From a virus, in the IMG/VR virus record IMGVR_UViG_3300037086_000458, positions 1 through 64,000 of that record: a stretch of DNA of 64,000 bases. One strand, 5' to 3'. Shown here in pieces: positions 41,476 through 49,959 of the stretch. The notes below the pieces were generated by a model. That model was not told the DNA's origin, did no database searches, and saw only the letters and a list, made by a program, of their open reading frames with translations. A program made the translations under genes and the position numbers. How positions within the stretch are numbered: the stretch's first letter is position 1; each line of letters opens with the position of its first letter.

Positions 41476-42391
41476 AACTTCAATAAAGAAAAATAAGAAA
41501 TTTTTGATTAATTGTTCTGATTCCTATATGGCGAATGTGTTTATTGAGGAATGTAAAACAATTTATAGTGATTATACAGTAAAAATGTGTTTTAACGCCC
41601 AGGAATTTATTGAAGAGCTGAATGGCGGGTTTTTGTTTAATTCAGATAAGAAAATTTTAGCATTGATGAATTTTTCCGATGAGAACATACAGGATATAGA
41701 ACCATTTCTGGACTATGAGACTGAAGATATTATAATTTTGGTCGAGCATAGCGCCATTAAAAAGAATAAAGCTTATATTAAAATAAAAAGCGATTATGCT
41801 TATCAAAAACTTGAAGACATGTCCGAGAAAGAGTGTAGGAGTTGGTTACATACATTTATGGTTAAGGTGGATCTTAAATTCCAGCCAGAGATACCATCTT
41901 TTATAATTAGTAGGAGGGGTAAGGACCCAAGAGCTCTTACAAATGAAGTTAAAAAATTAAAATATTTAAATAAGGAAGTTACTGAATCGTTGTGCTCAGC
42001 AATAGTGTGTGAATCATATGATTCAAATTTTTTTGAGCTTATGGATCATTTTTCGCACAGAAGATCGGAACAATGCTTAAAAGAATTTAATAAAGTAGAT
42101 GAATCAAAGTATATACAGCTATTGCATTTCATAATAGGGCAATTCGAAAAATTGTACAAAGTTACTATCTATAAAGAGCAGAAAAAGTCAGCCGAGGAGA
42201 TATCAGATATAATAGGAGTCCCAAAATTCATAGTACAAACGAAGCTATATACAGCTATAAGTATTTTTAACAAGGTTAAAATTTTGAAAGTTATTGATTT
42301 ATTAAATGACCTTGATGTACAATTAAGGTTGTCAAAATATAGTAATAAGCTTATATTTGAGTCATATATACTGAAGATATTCAATTTATGA
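41465..42391 (+). CDS. holA: DNA polymerase III delta-like subunit (clamp loader)
   Basis: The 308-residue protein lacks a P-loop, as delta does. It has the HolA-like middle (FIISRRGKDPRALTNEVKKLKYLNKE) and a helical C-terminal collar region (IQLLHFIIGQFEKLYKVTIYKEQKK). With delta' and DnaX it would make a complete delta-gamma/tau-delta' loader. Sequence similarity to host HolA is weak, so the call relies on layout plus neighbours. Confidence 0.65.
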   Translation: MLDRTSIKKNKKFLINCSDSYMANVFIEECKTIYSDYTVKMCFNAQEFIEELNGGFLFNSDKKILALMNFSDENIQDIEPFLDYETEDIIILVEHSAIKKNKAYIKIKSDYAYQKLEDMSEKECRSWLHTFMVKVDLKFQPEIPSFIISRRGKDPRALTNEVKKLKYLNKEVTESLCSAIVCESYDSNFFELMDHFSHRRSEQCLKEFNKVDESKYIQLLHFIIGQFEKLYKVTIYKEQKKSAEEISDIIGVPKFIVQTKLYTAISIFNKVKILKVIDLLNDLDVQLRLSKYSNKLIFESYILKIFNL

Positions 42392-42705
42392 TAGATAGAT
42401 CAAACGATAAAATAGATTTAGATATAGATAAGGGTCGGATACGAGAAATCGTTGAAGAAGCTTTGAGGATGATTTATGAGTATGTAGGTGGAGAATATAC
42501 CTTATCCAGGCAAGATGTTTTAAAAGAATTGGAATTATTTTTAAATAACGGTCAGATATCAACTCAATTTTTCCTTAAGATTGGAAGTAAGAAAATACCT
42601 GATTTATTATTGAGGGTTGATCCAAGAAGACGAAAAGTCCTTGGTATATCCGGTTTAAAGAAAAGAGCAGCCAAGATTAACATTTTTCTTAGGATTCTGG
42701 GATGA
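42388..42705 (+). CDS. Unrecognised protein, 105 aa
   Basis: A basic-ended protein (KKRAAKINIFLRILG) with no clear motif. It overlaps the delta gene by an ATGA junction and the next gene likewise, so it is translated with them. A replication accessory role is guessed only from position. Confidence 0.5.
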   Translation: MIDRSNDKIDLDIDKGRIREIVEEALRMIYEYVGGEYTLSRQDVLKELELFLNNGQISTQFFLKIGSKKIPDLLLRVDPRRRKVLGISGLKKRAAKINIFLRILG

Positions 42706-43175
42706 GAAATGAACCTCTGTTTATAAGATATGGCAACGGGCTTGTAGAGCCTGCTCAAGTTATTCAGTCTTTTCTTGAATCAAATTTTGATGAAAAGTCG
42801 AAAGTGATTGCTGAAGAAGCTCTGAAGAATCCCCCAGACTTAACATTATTTAAAAAAGATTTCAGGAACCTTTTGATAGATATAATCGACAATGGAATAA
42901 ATAAGCAAGCTATCAATTATATTAATAATTATATGAAACCTTCTCTTGAAGAGATTGTAGAAGGTGGTACCAGCAGGGCGGGGGAGAAAAGACAAGTTAT
43001 ACTAAAGAACAAAGATGCCCCCTGGGTTGAGGCTATTATATGTTACAACTTAACGCTTTATATAAAGATGTATGGTATCCCTGAGATTAAGTTATGCCCT
43101 ATATGCTCAAGATTTTTTAGTAATAAAGGTAAGTATGCAAAGTATTGTAGCGAAATATGTAAAGGAAATAAATGA
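42702..43175 (+). CDS. Protein with a C-terminal zinc finger, 157 aa
   Basis: The end, CPICSRFFSNKGKYAKYCSEICK, is a CxxC...CxxxC zinc ribbon like those in CGNR- or DUF-type phage proteins. The N-terminal 110 residues are helical. It is translationally coupled to both neighbours. Function is unknown. Confidence 0.5.
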   Translation: MRNEPLFIRYGNGLVEPAQVIQSFLESNFDEKSKVIAEEALKNPPDLTLFKKDFRNLLIDIIDNGINKQAINYINNYMKPSLEEIVEGGTSRAGEKRQVILKNKDAPWVEAIICYNLTLYIKMYGIPEIKLCPICSRFFSNKGKYAKYCSEICKGNK

Positions 43176-43777
43176 TATCAAGTGTCATATATGACGATGT
43201 TGAAGCTATTAAAAGTGCTTTAAAGCTTCATTGTGATAATCAAAATATAGATCTTGATCCAACATATAGTACTGGCGGTTTCTATAAAGGCGGCTTTATT
43301 AAAAAGCCACGTTTTTGTTTTGACATTGATCCACAAGTTCCTGGGGTAATAAAAGCAGATGCATCTAAATTACCTTTGGCTAATTTTTCAGTTAAGACAA
43401 TTATTTTTGATCCTCCGTTTTTAGCGACTACAGGACCCTCTTTAAAAAGTAAAAATAAGAATAATAAACTTAATAAGAGATTTGGAGTTTTTCCAAATGA
43501 ACCGGCTCTTTTTAAGTTTTACGAGGATGCTATTAAAGAACTTTATCGTGTATGTAGTGAAAGTGGTACGTTAATATTTAAATGTCAGGATAAAGTTAGT
43601 TCTGGAAAGCAGTATTTTTCTCATTGTTTTATATATAATAAGGCAATTGAAGTTGGTTGGCATCCTGTAGATTTTTTTATTATGATATCTAAAAGAAGAT
43701 TGATAGCAAATTGGCAGAGAGCAAATCAGTTACATGCTAGGAAATTTCATTGTTATTACTGGATTTTTAAGAAATGA
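43172..43777 (+). CDS. DNA methyltransferase-like protein
   Basis: The 201-residue protein has the amino-methyltransferase motif IV DPPF (IIFDPPFLATTGP near residue 84), with IDLDPTYSTGGFYKGG near residue 26 and CFDIDPQVPG near residue 46. A region that fits motif X/I order is LYRVCSESGTLIFKCQDK. It may methylate adenine (N6) or cytosine (N4) in phage DNA as protection against restriction. The target sequence cannot be deduced. It is shorter than typical stand-alone enzymes. Confidence 0.65.
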   Translation: MISSVIYDDVEAIKSALKLHCDNQNIDLDPTYSTGGFYKGGFIKKPRFCFDIDPQVPGVIKADASKLPLANFSVKTIIFDPPFLATTGPSLKSKNKNNKLNKRFGVFPNEPALFKFYEDAIKELYRVCSESGTLIFKCQDKVSSGKQYFSHCFIYNKAIEVGWHPVDFFIMISKRRLIANWQRANQLHARKFHCYYWIFKK

Positions 43778-44292
43778 ACTTAGTAATAGGCTGCGGATTA
43801 CAAAAGAGTTATTTTAATCCTAAAGGTTCAAGATATTTAGGTGAAAAAGCCGATGTCTTAGACGTTAGATTAAAATCTTATTTCAAGTCTTTAAGTTTAG
43901 ATAAAAATATTGTATATATCTTAAGAGAGATCCACCAACCTGATGATTCTTTTTTTTCAGGTCAGAAATCTGGTTCTATAGTCGGTTCAGAGGATATAGA
44001 GATACCAGAATTTTATAAATCTTATTGTAAATTTGTGTATAATATTATAAGATATAATGGGTTTTATAAGACCCCTTTGGACTCAGAGGTTTATAAGCTA
44101 AAACCTGAAAAAGTTTATATTGTTGGTGTGGAGACACACACCACCGTACTTTTCACCGCAGAAGAATTCAGAAATAGGGGCTACTCAGTGAATGTTATTG
44201 AGCCTCTCGTGTCAGCTAAAGAAGATTATCTTCATGCAGTGGGGATAACTCTTTTGAGAAATTATCTGAGCGTTAATATACAACAGGGGTGA
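43774..44292 (+). CDS. Isochorismatase/nicotinamidase-fold protein without catalytic residues
   Basis: The isochorismatase pattern is clear: LVIGCGLQKSYFNPKGS at the N-terminus, REIHQPDDSFFSG in the middle, and VGVETHTTVLFTAEEFRNRGYSVNVIEPLVSA near residues 114-145. The catalytic Asp (D in DxQxDF) is Gly, and the nucleophilic Cys (THxCV) is Thr. Nicotinamidase would feed the PncB step encoded at 5433-6605, but this copy appears inactive, so it may bind a ligand or regulate. Confidence 0.6.
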   Translation: MNLVIGCGLQKSYFNPKGSRYLGEKADVLDVRLKSYFKSLSLDKNIVYILREIHQPDDSFFSGQKSGSIVGSEDIEIPEFYKSYCKFVYNIIRYNGFYKTPLDSEVYKLKPEKVYIVGVETHTTVLFTAEEFRNRGYSVNVIEPLVSAKEDYLHAVGITLLRNYLSVNIQQG

Positions 44293-44297
44293 AAGTT

Positions 44298-44642
44298 ATG
44301 TCTTATTGTCAATACAAAATACAATGCTCAAATTGTCAGGCTGAAACACATCTTATAAGTTTGGAATGCAACCCTATTGTTTATAGGTGCAATAGTTGTA
44401 ATAGAGTTGTCGTAATCCATAATGATAGAGCTTATACTATTAGTGAAAATTTTTTCATTAAGATGGCTTTGATTCATAATATAAAATATTGCGGACAAGT
44501 AATTAAATGCTCCCAAAAAAATGAGTGCAAGTCCTACACGAAGCTAGTTAAGAGAGAAAGAATAACAGAATCCGATATAATTAAACTGCATGAGTTCCTA
44601 GATAAAAACAAAGATTCGTCAGAAATTATTGATAAGCTGTAA
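44298..44642 (+). CDS. Zinc-ribbon protein, 114 aa
   Basis: The ATG at 44298 is preferred over an upstream GTG that overlaps the previous stop; GGGG lies before it. Two CxxC pairs (CSNCQAET and CNSCNRVV) form a zinc ribbon, with a further C...C pair near the C-terminus. Function unknown. Confidence 0.5.
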   Translation: MSYCQYKIQCSNCQAETHLISLECNPIVYRCNSCNRVVVIHNDRAYTISENFFIKMALIHNIKYCGQVIKCSQKNECKSYTKLVKRERITESDIIKLHEFLDKNKDSSEIIDKL

Positions 44643-44739
44643 CTATATTTTGAAGAGTAATATGTTTCACTCATTTATGAGTGTATGAATTGAAATAAAT
44701 AAACCTTTAAAATTTGTTAGAATTACGTTATATTAGTGT

Positions 44740-45150
44740 ATGGAAACTATTAATGATAAAGACTTAGCGGGGCGTTTAGTCTATTTAACAAGGTATCTTG
44801 AAAAGTGGTATAAGGAACTCAATCCAGCTTTTAATGTACCTATAGCAAATAGATTGGCCAAGGTAGTAAAGGTATTCGATTGGGATACAGATGAAGGAAA
44901 ACTTTTACTAAGTGAGAGAGAAAAAACAGGTAAGTGGAAAAGTTTAGAACCGAAGCTTTTTAAATTCGTACTAAAAGTATATTACCCAGAACTTATACTT
45001 AAAAATTCTAAGAAGGTAATGATAGAGGAGGTAGTGTCTCAGTATTACCCTGGTACTGAAAATAAAATGTTCTGTTTGTTACCAGATTGGATGGTAGAAG
45101 ATCTGAATAAAGAACAAAAGAATATTTTTACTATAGTGAAAAAAGATTGA
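44740..45150 (+). CDS. Unrecognised protein beside primase, 136 aa
   Basis: A helical protein with no diagnostic motif (METINDKDLAGRLVYLTRYLEKW...). It is preceded by the widest gap in this block (97 bases), which includes a CACTCAT/ATGAGTG hairpin. It lies just upstream of the primase gene (two bases apart). It may be a helicase-loader or primase accessory protein, but nothing in the sequence proves it. Confidence 0.5.
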   Translation: METINDKDLAGRLVYLTRYLEKWYKELNPAFNVPIANRLAKVVKVFDWDTDEGKLLLSEREKTGKWKSLEPKLFKFVLKVYYPELILKNSKKVMIEEVVSQYYPGTENKMFCLLPDWMVEDLNKEQKNIFTIVKKD

Positions 45151-45151
45151 T

Positions 45152-45841
45152 ATGTATTTGGACGAATTTACTGAGCATGCCAATAAGGTAATGCTTGAAT
45201 ACGAAGAGCCTTTAAAATATTTATCAGGGCGAGGTTTTAATAAAGAAGATATCCTTAATTTCAAATTAGGTTTTTTAAAAGTAGCAAAAATAAAAAAGGA
45301 AAACTCTGAAGATTATAAAAAGTTACATGACGAGACCTACCATTTTAAATCTTTAGAAAATCGTATCATAATGCCCTTAAGGAACGTTTTGGGCAAAGTT
45401 AATGGGTTAATAGTAAGGTCTATAAAAGAAAAAAAATATAATCTATACTTGTTGAAAGAGGCGAGAGATATAGGGGCTTGGTTTGGTCTATACGAGGCAT
45501 TGCCGTATGCCATTAAATCCGGGAAGATATTTATTCATGAGGGTGGGTTTAATTCAATAGCATTCTCAAAAGTTTTTAAGAACTCAGCAGCCTCTCTTAC
45601 TTCTTTTATAAATGATCAGCAATATGATACTTTAAGGATGTTCGTTGATTTGATCATCCTTGTCTATGATTCAGATAAGGCTGGTATGATAGGTACAGCC
45701 TCTTTAAAGAAAAGATACGGAAAAAGTATAGAGTCTATAACACTCGGTTACGATGACCCTAATAGCTGTTTACAGAAAATGGGGCAATCCCCATTCATAA
45801 ACTATATAAAAAACAAAGTTCCTGTCCTACTACAAAATTAG
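45152..45841 (+). CDS. dnaG: DnaG-type primase core (TOPRIM)
   Basis: The 229-residue protein has a TOPRIM domain: IFIHEGGFNSIAF with the catalytic Glu near residue 132, and IILVYDSDKAG with the DxD near residue 173. Upstream is a DnaG-type N-terminal region (LKYLSGRGFNKEDILNFKLGF). It synthesises RNA primers. The zinc-binding domain and the helicase-binding C-terminus of host DnaG are missing. One of these functions may be supplied by a neighbour. Confidence 0.8.
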   Translation: MYLDEFTEHANKVMLEYEEPLKYLSGRGFNKEDILNFKLGFLKVAKIKKENSEDYKKLHDETYHFKSLENRIIMPLRNVLGKVNGLIVRSIKEKKYNLYLLKEARDIGAWFGLYEALPYAIKSGKIFIHEGGFNSIAFSKVFKNSAASLTSFINDQQYDTLRMFVDLIILVYDSDKAGMIGTASLKKRYGKSIESITLGYDDPNSCLQKMGQSPFINYIKNKVPVLLQN

Positions 45842-45858
45842 GATATTAAGAGATAATT

Positions 45859-47226
45859 ATGTTTGGAACAAAATACAGACCGTTAGATTTTGATAGTGTT
45901 TTAGGGTTGGATAATGTCAAGGACATATTGAAGGCTATCATTAAATCTGGTAGTTATGATCCGGCATATCTTTTTGAAGGGGACTATTCCTCAGGAAAGA
46001 CAACGTTAGCAAGGCTTTTTGCGAGGAGTATTTTATGTAATAATAAAAAAGATGATATGTCCCCCTGTAATGAGTGTCCTTCCTGCAAAGACTTCCTATC
46101 TGAAAGAAACCCTTCTTACATAGAAATAGATGCTGCTAACAACGGATCAAAAGAAAAAATCCAAGAGTTGTTGGAAAAACTAAAATATGAGACAGTATCC
46201 GGGGTTGTGATAATATTCCTGGATGAATGTCACGAAATAAGTAAGGCCGGTAAAGATGCTCTTTTAATAGAGCTTGAAAAGGAAAATAAGAACGTTATAT
46301 TCCTTTTTGGGACAACAAGCATAGATAAGATGCCACCTGAATTACGATCTCGCTGTGTAGAATTTCAACTCCCCCAACCAACCGAAGCCTACGTATTAAA
46401 AAAACTACAAAAAATCTGTGAATTAAATAGTCTTCAATACACTCAAGATGCTTTATTTACTATAGTACAATCTTCAGGGAGGCATTATCGTGATGCAGAG
46501 ATAAAACTTGAGGTAACTTCAAGATTAGGGGATATAAATGAAGAGAATGTCGCCAAAGTAGTGACACTGTATATTAAAGAGATAGCCTACTTATTGATAG
46601 CTTTGCCCTATGATCTATCCAAGACTTTTAAAGCCGCTGAGTACTTAATTAGTAGAATGAATATTAAAGATTTGTACGGAAATATACTTATGATGATTAA
46701 CGACACCATAAAGTATTCTCAAGGTTTTACTTTTGAGAGTGCTTCTTATGTAGAGATACTTAAGATGCTATCAAAGCAATACTCTGCTTCTGCGTTTGAG
46801 GTGCTAGATTATCTTCTATCGAGACAACGATTAAACGATCTCACACTTTTTCATTCTGATTTGCTTATTTTACATTATAAGTTCCTCCAAGGTCACTTTG
46901 ATAAAAAGGAGTTGGTTTTACCCAAAGTTGTTACTCCTAAAGTTTATCCCAGTAATAATGATGCTGAAAAAAAATCTGGTCGTGAAATAGGACTGGACTA
47001 TATAAATCAGCATGCCCCTTGGGAAAGGGAAGAACTTGTAAGACAGATTAAGAATAAAAAGTCTAAAGAGAATCAGGATAATCGCATAGAAGAGAATGTT
47101 TCTAAAGAATGGGGCCCTCAAATAAAAGGATCCACAGCTGACAGAAAAGCTATACTTAGAGGACAGATCACCAAGGAAGCTTTTAAAGAAGCTGTTAAGG
47201 GGTCTCTTGATGGGCTCAAAGTATAA
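45859..47226 (+). CDS. dnaX: DNA polymerase III gamma/tau subunit (clamp loader)
   Basis: The 455-residue AAA+ protein has KYRPLDFDSVLGLDNVK at the start, then P-loop GDYSSGKTTLARL near residue 40. The zinc site CNECPSCKDF is near residue 72, Walker B FLDECHE near residue 118, and ELRSRCVEFQL with the SRC motif near residue 156. The C-terminal 110 residues are variable. It loads DnaN with HolA and HolB. I saw no strong slippery heptamer to give separate gamma and tau forms. Confidence 0.9.
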   Translation: MFGTKYRPLDFDSVLGLDNVKDILKAIIKSGSYDPAYLFEGDYSSGKTTLARLFARSILCNNKKDDMSPCNECPSCKDFLSERNPSYIEIDAANNGSKEKIQELLEKLKYETVSGVVIIFLDECHEISKAGKDALLIELEKENKNVIFLFGTTSIDKMPPELRSRCVEFQLPQPTEAYVLKKLQKICELNSLQYTQDALFTIVQSSGRHYRDAEIKLEVTSRLGDINEENVAKVVTLYIKEIAYLLIALPYDLSKTFKAAEYLISRMNIKDLYGNILMMINDTIKYSQGFTFESASYVEILKMLSKQYSASAFEVLDYLLSRQRLNDLTLFHSDLLILHYKFLQGHFDKKELVLPKVVTPKVYPSNNDAEKKSGREIGLDYINQHAPWEREELVRQIKNKKSKENQDNRIEENVSKEWGPQIKGSTADRKAILRGQITKEAFKEAVKGSLDGLKV

Positions 47227-47845
47227 GAAAAGTATAGTAAAAGAAAAAGTCAAAAGAGCATACAAGAAAAAATCCTGCAAAGATATCGTCCCTGCCATTG
47301 AGAAAGAATTCCAGGATATTAAATATCGATTTAAGAATAATACCGAAAAATGGATGACCATAATTTTAAATGAGAGCTGTGTACTACTCGAATCCTATAA
47401 GGCCATTGAAAATGAAATAGAAGATCTTTTCGGAGAGGATACTATTTATTTCATTCCTGTATATATAGAAAAAGAGAATAATGCCGATATTGGATTCCAG
47501 TTGTTTGATGGATACATTTTTGTAAAGCGTTCCGAAGCCGCTAATAAAGAGTCTTTTAAAAAAACAGAACACCTCGATAAAATTCTGTATAAAGGCTCTA
47601 ACCCCTATTCTGCTACTAATAGAGATATTAACAAATTCAAGACTAAGATGAAATTGGATCTCATTAAAAGAATCCCTAAAAAAGGATCTAAAATAATAGC
47701 TAAAGAGGGTACTTTTAAGAATCAAGAGGGTACTGTTTTGTCGGTAAATACAAGGAAGAAAACAGCAATAATTGAATTTCGTAAGAGGACAAGAATAGTC
47801 ACAGCTAAATTATCAGTTATAAATTTTGAACTGAAGGATGATTAA
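47210..47845 (+). CDS. NusG-like transcription factor with KOW motif
   Basis: The ATG at 47210 follows AAGGGG; a TTG one codon upstream is an alternative. The C-terminal region IPKKGSKIIAKEGTFKNQEGTVLSV is a KOW motif. The middle has a NusG N-terminal-like pattern (WMTIILNESCVLLESYKAI...YFIPVYIEK...GYIFVKRS). NusG-like proteins bind RNA polymerase and act in elongation or antitermination. A phage copy could steer host polymerase through late genes. A basic N-terminal extension of about 25 residues is unusual. Confidence 0.65.
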   Translation: MGSKYKKSIVKEKVKRAYKKKSCKDIVPAIEKEFQDIKYRFKNNTEKWMTIILNESCVLLESYKAIENEIEDLFGEDTIYFIPVYIEKENNADIGFQLFDGYIFVKRSEAANKESFKKTEHLDKILYKGSNPYSATNRDINKFKTKMKLDLIKRIPKKGSKIIAKEGTFKNQEGTVLSVNTRKKTAIIEFRKRTRIVTAKLSVINFELKDD

Positions 47846-48771
47846 TGCATAATTTTATTATAGACGGCAATAACCTTGTTTATCGGTCCCATAACGCTAA
47901 CTTTGAATTAAAGACAGCTGCCGGTCTTTTTTCTGGTATGCTATTTGGATTTACCAGAACGTTAGTGTCTTTAAGAAAAAAGTATCGAGATTTTAATTTT
48001 TCAGTGGCATGGGATAATCGTGCTAAAGAAAAGTTTGAAATACAGCCCGATTATAAAGCAGGGAGATCATCGTTACCAGCAGCTGTTTGGGATCAAGTAT
48101 CGGATATTAGGGATCTTTTAGAAAATACGGGTGTTGATCAGTATGAAAAAGAAGGTCAGGAAGCTGACGATGTTATTGCAAGTTTATCAAAAGAATTCAA
48201 AAAAGATGGAAAAGTTTATATCTATACCAACGATAAAGATCTATTACAGTTGGTAGAAGATGGTAAAGTTATTGTATATAAGCCAAAGGTAGGAGTTAAT
48301 CCTGAAAAATTTTATGATGAAGAGGCAGTGAGGGATCTTTTTGGAGTTCCTCCAAGAAAATTGGGGATATATAGAAGTTTTGATGGGGATGATAGTGATA
48401 ATATAAAAGGTATCTCCAGGGTGCCTAGAAAGATTGTGGCCAGTTTAGTAAATAAGTACTCGAGTATAGATGAAGTTTATGCCAATCTTTCTGAAGTTAA
48501 ATTGACTGATTTTCAGAAAGGATCCTTTGAAGAAGCTAAAGAGCGTATTAAAAAGAATGCCAAGATTGTCTCTCTTAATAGGGACTTAACTGAGATAAAT
48601 AAACGTGAAGCTTCTTTTAATAAAGAAAAAGTAAATACATTGTTAGAAAAATATGAGATTAAATCTTTGAAAGCGGATGATATAGTAGAATTGTTTTTGT
48701 CCACTATAAACATGAGATATAGCGATCCTATGGAGGGGGTAAAATTAGAATTTTTTAGTCTCTTTGGTTAA
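47845..48771 (+). CDS. 5'-3' exonuclease (FEN/Pol I N-terminal family)
   Basis: The 308-residue protein has the family's acidic cluster: FIIDGNNLVYRSHN, FSVAWDNRAKEKF, GQEADDVIASLSKEF near residue 104, and YIYTNDKDLLQLVEDG near residue 126. GDDSDNIKGISRVPRKIV is the helix-hairpin-helix segment. It removes RNA primers and flaps, as T4 RNase H and T5 exonuclease do. The C-terminus KLEFFSLFG resembles a sliding-clamp-binding peptide (xLxLF). Confidence 0.88.
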   Translation: MHNFIIDGNNLVYRSHNANFELKTAAGLFSGMLFGFTRTLVSLRKKYRDFNFSVAWDNRAKEKFEIQPDYKAGRSSLPAAVWDQVSDIRDLLENTGVDQYEKEGQEADDVIASLSKEFKKDGKVYIYTNDKDLLQLVEDGKVIVYKPKVGVNPEKFYDEEAVRDLFGVPPRKLGIYRSFDGDDSDNIKGISRVPRKIVASLVNKYSSIDEVYANLSEVKLTDFQKGSFEEAKERIKKNAKIVSLNRDLTEINKREASFNKEKVNTLLEKYEIKSLKADDIVELFLSTINMRYSDPMEGVKLEFFSLFG

Positions 48772-48809
48772 TTTTTTTAAATTAATAGCAGAAGGGATGG
48801 CGGAGGATC

Positions 48810-49460
48810 ATGAATAAAATAATAGACAGGAATATGGACCCTTATGAGTTACAAAACAGATTTTGTGACGATAACGACAACGAATTTGATGGAGAAGTCC
48901 AATTATTAAATTCGGTAAGTGACAGGAACCTTTTTAGATTTGAGGATTTTGAACCGTTCATACAGAAGCTCCCGCAGAGGGAAATAGATCTTATTGAGAT
49001 GTATTATAAGGATAGGAAGAAGCAGAAGGAGATAGCTGATTTTTTTGGAGTTACGCAAGGAGCCGTCTCTCATAGGTTATCTCGGGCTGAGAAGAGATTA
49101 GATTTTCTTAAAAAAATGCCTAAGCTTTCTGAAGATATTAGAAAAATTTTAAATAAGCATTTTATTATTTTTGAGATAGATCTTATTAATTATATGATTG
49201 AAACAACTTGCCAGTCTAAAACAGCGGAACTCTTAAATAAAAAGTATAAACTACAAGGTAAAAATGTAATGACTCAAATTAAGGTCAGGCATAAATTTGA
49301 TCGTTATATAGATAAAATGAAAAAACTTAAGAGGACATATAAAGATTTAATGGATTGTTATAAATTGGCTCAATATATAAAGAATAACCTCTATATGCTT
49401 CACGAAGTGGTACTCCCCCACTTTGACAAAGGGTATAAAGTTAACTATAACCACCGTTAA
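48810..49460 (+). CDS. Sigma-70 region 4-like factor
   Basis: The 216-residue protein has a clear region 4 helix-turn-helix, LPQREIDLIEMYYKDRKKQKEIADFFGVTQGAVSHRLSRAEKRL (residues about 53-98), which recognises -35 elements. Region 2 is not visible, so it may be a divergent sigma factor or a region 4-only regulator. It could direct host polymerase to late phage promoters. GCGGAGGATC precedes the ATG. The remaining C-terminal half is helical and basic. Confidence 0.7.
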   Translation: MNKIIDRNMDPYELQNRFCDDNDNEFDGEVQLLNSVSDRNLFRFEDFEPFIQKLPQREIDLIEMYYKDRKKQKEIADFFGVTQGAVSHRLSRAEKRLDFLKKMPKLSEDIRKILNKHFIIFEIDLINYMIETTCQSKTAELLNKKYKLQGKNVMTQIKVRHKFDRYIDKMKKLKRTYKDLMDCYKLAQYIKNNLYMLHEVVLPHFDKGYKVNYNHR

Positions 49461-49496
49461 TTAAAAGTTTGAAGTTAATAACCTTTTCATAATTTT

Positions 49497-49546
49497 TCAC
49501 CATTAGAATTCTAAAAGTATCAGTAAAATTCTAATGGTGATTTTTT
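49497..49546 (+). terminator. Rho-independent terminator, rightward
   Basis: A 14-bp stem TCACCATTAGAATT (49497-49510) pairs with 49527-49540 and is followed by TTTTTT directly before the ATG of 49547. It separates the replication and transcription block from the structural block. The next gene's own ribosome site overlaps the stem, so translation may be affected. Confidence 0.8.
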
Positions 49547-49954
49547 ATGTATATTTCTATAGCAAATAGAGTCCGTAAATTAGCTAGAGTCATGATAGCT
49601 GATAATCCTGACACGGATCAATATACGTATACAAATCCTAGCAATGATTACCCCTCAGATATAACCTATGACGTATGGCCTGGCGAACCTAGTAATAAAT
49701 TAAATGATCCCGCTTCTAAGATAGATGATTTAAAGAAAAAATATGATATGCATTTAATAGGCCCCGGGCCTATAGAAGATGATGAGATCCATGTAGGTGA
49801 GCGGCCTAGTTTCCTAGAAGACCCTGATTCTCCTAAGACTGATGATCAAAATAAAGTTCAGGATTTTGTAACGTCAAAAGGGGAAGAAGATTCTGATGTC
49901 TTAGATAGAGAGACATGGGTCGGAGAAGGTATAATAGATCCTTTTAGTTTTTAA
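49547..49954 (+). CDS. Unrecognised acidic protein, 135 aa
   Basis: An acidic protein rich in Asp and Pro (ADNPDTDQYTYTNPSNDYPSD), low in predicted structure, with no motif I can name. It starts right after the terminator, without a clear Shine-Dalgarno site. It begins a run of structural-type genes. A virion component is possible. Confidence 0.5.
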   Translation: MYISIANRVRKLARVMIADNPDTDQYTYTNPSNDYPSDITYDVWPGEPSNKLNDPASKIDDLKKKYDMHLIGPGPIEDDEIHVGERPSFLEDPDSPKTDDQNKVQDFVTSKGEEDSDVLDRETWVGEGIIDPFSF

Positions 49955-49959
49955 TTATT

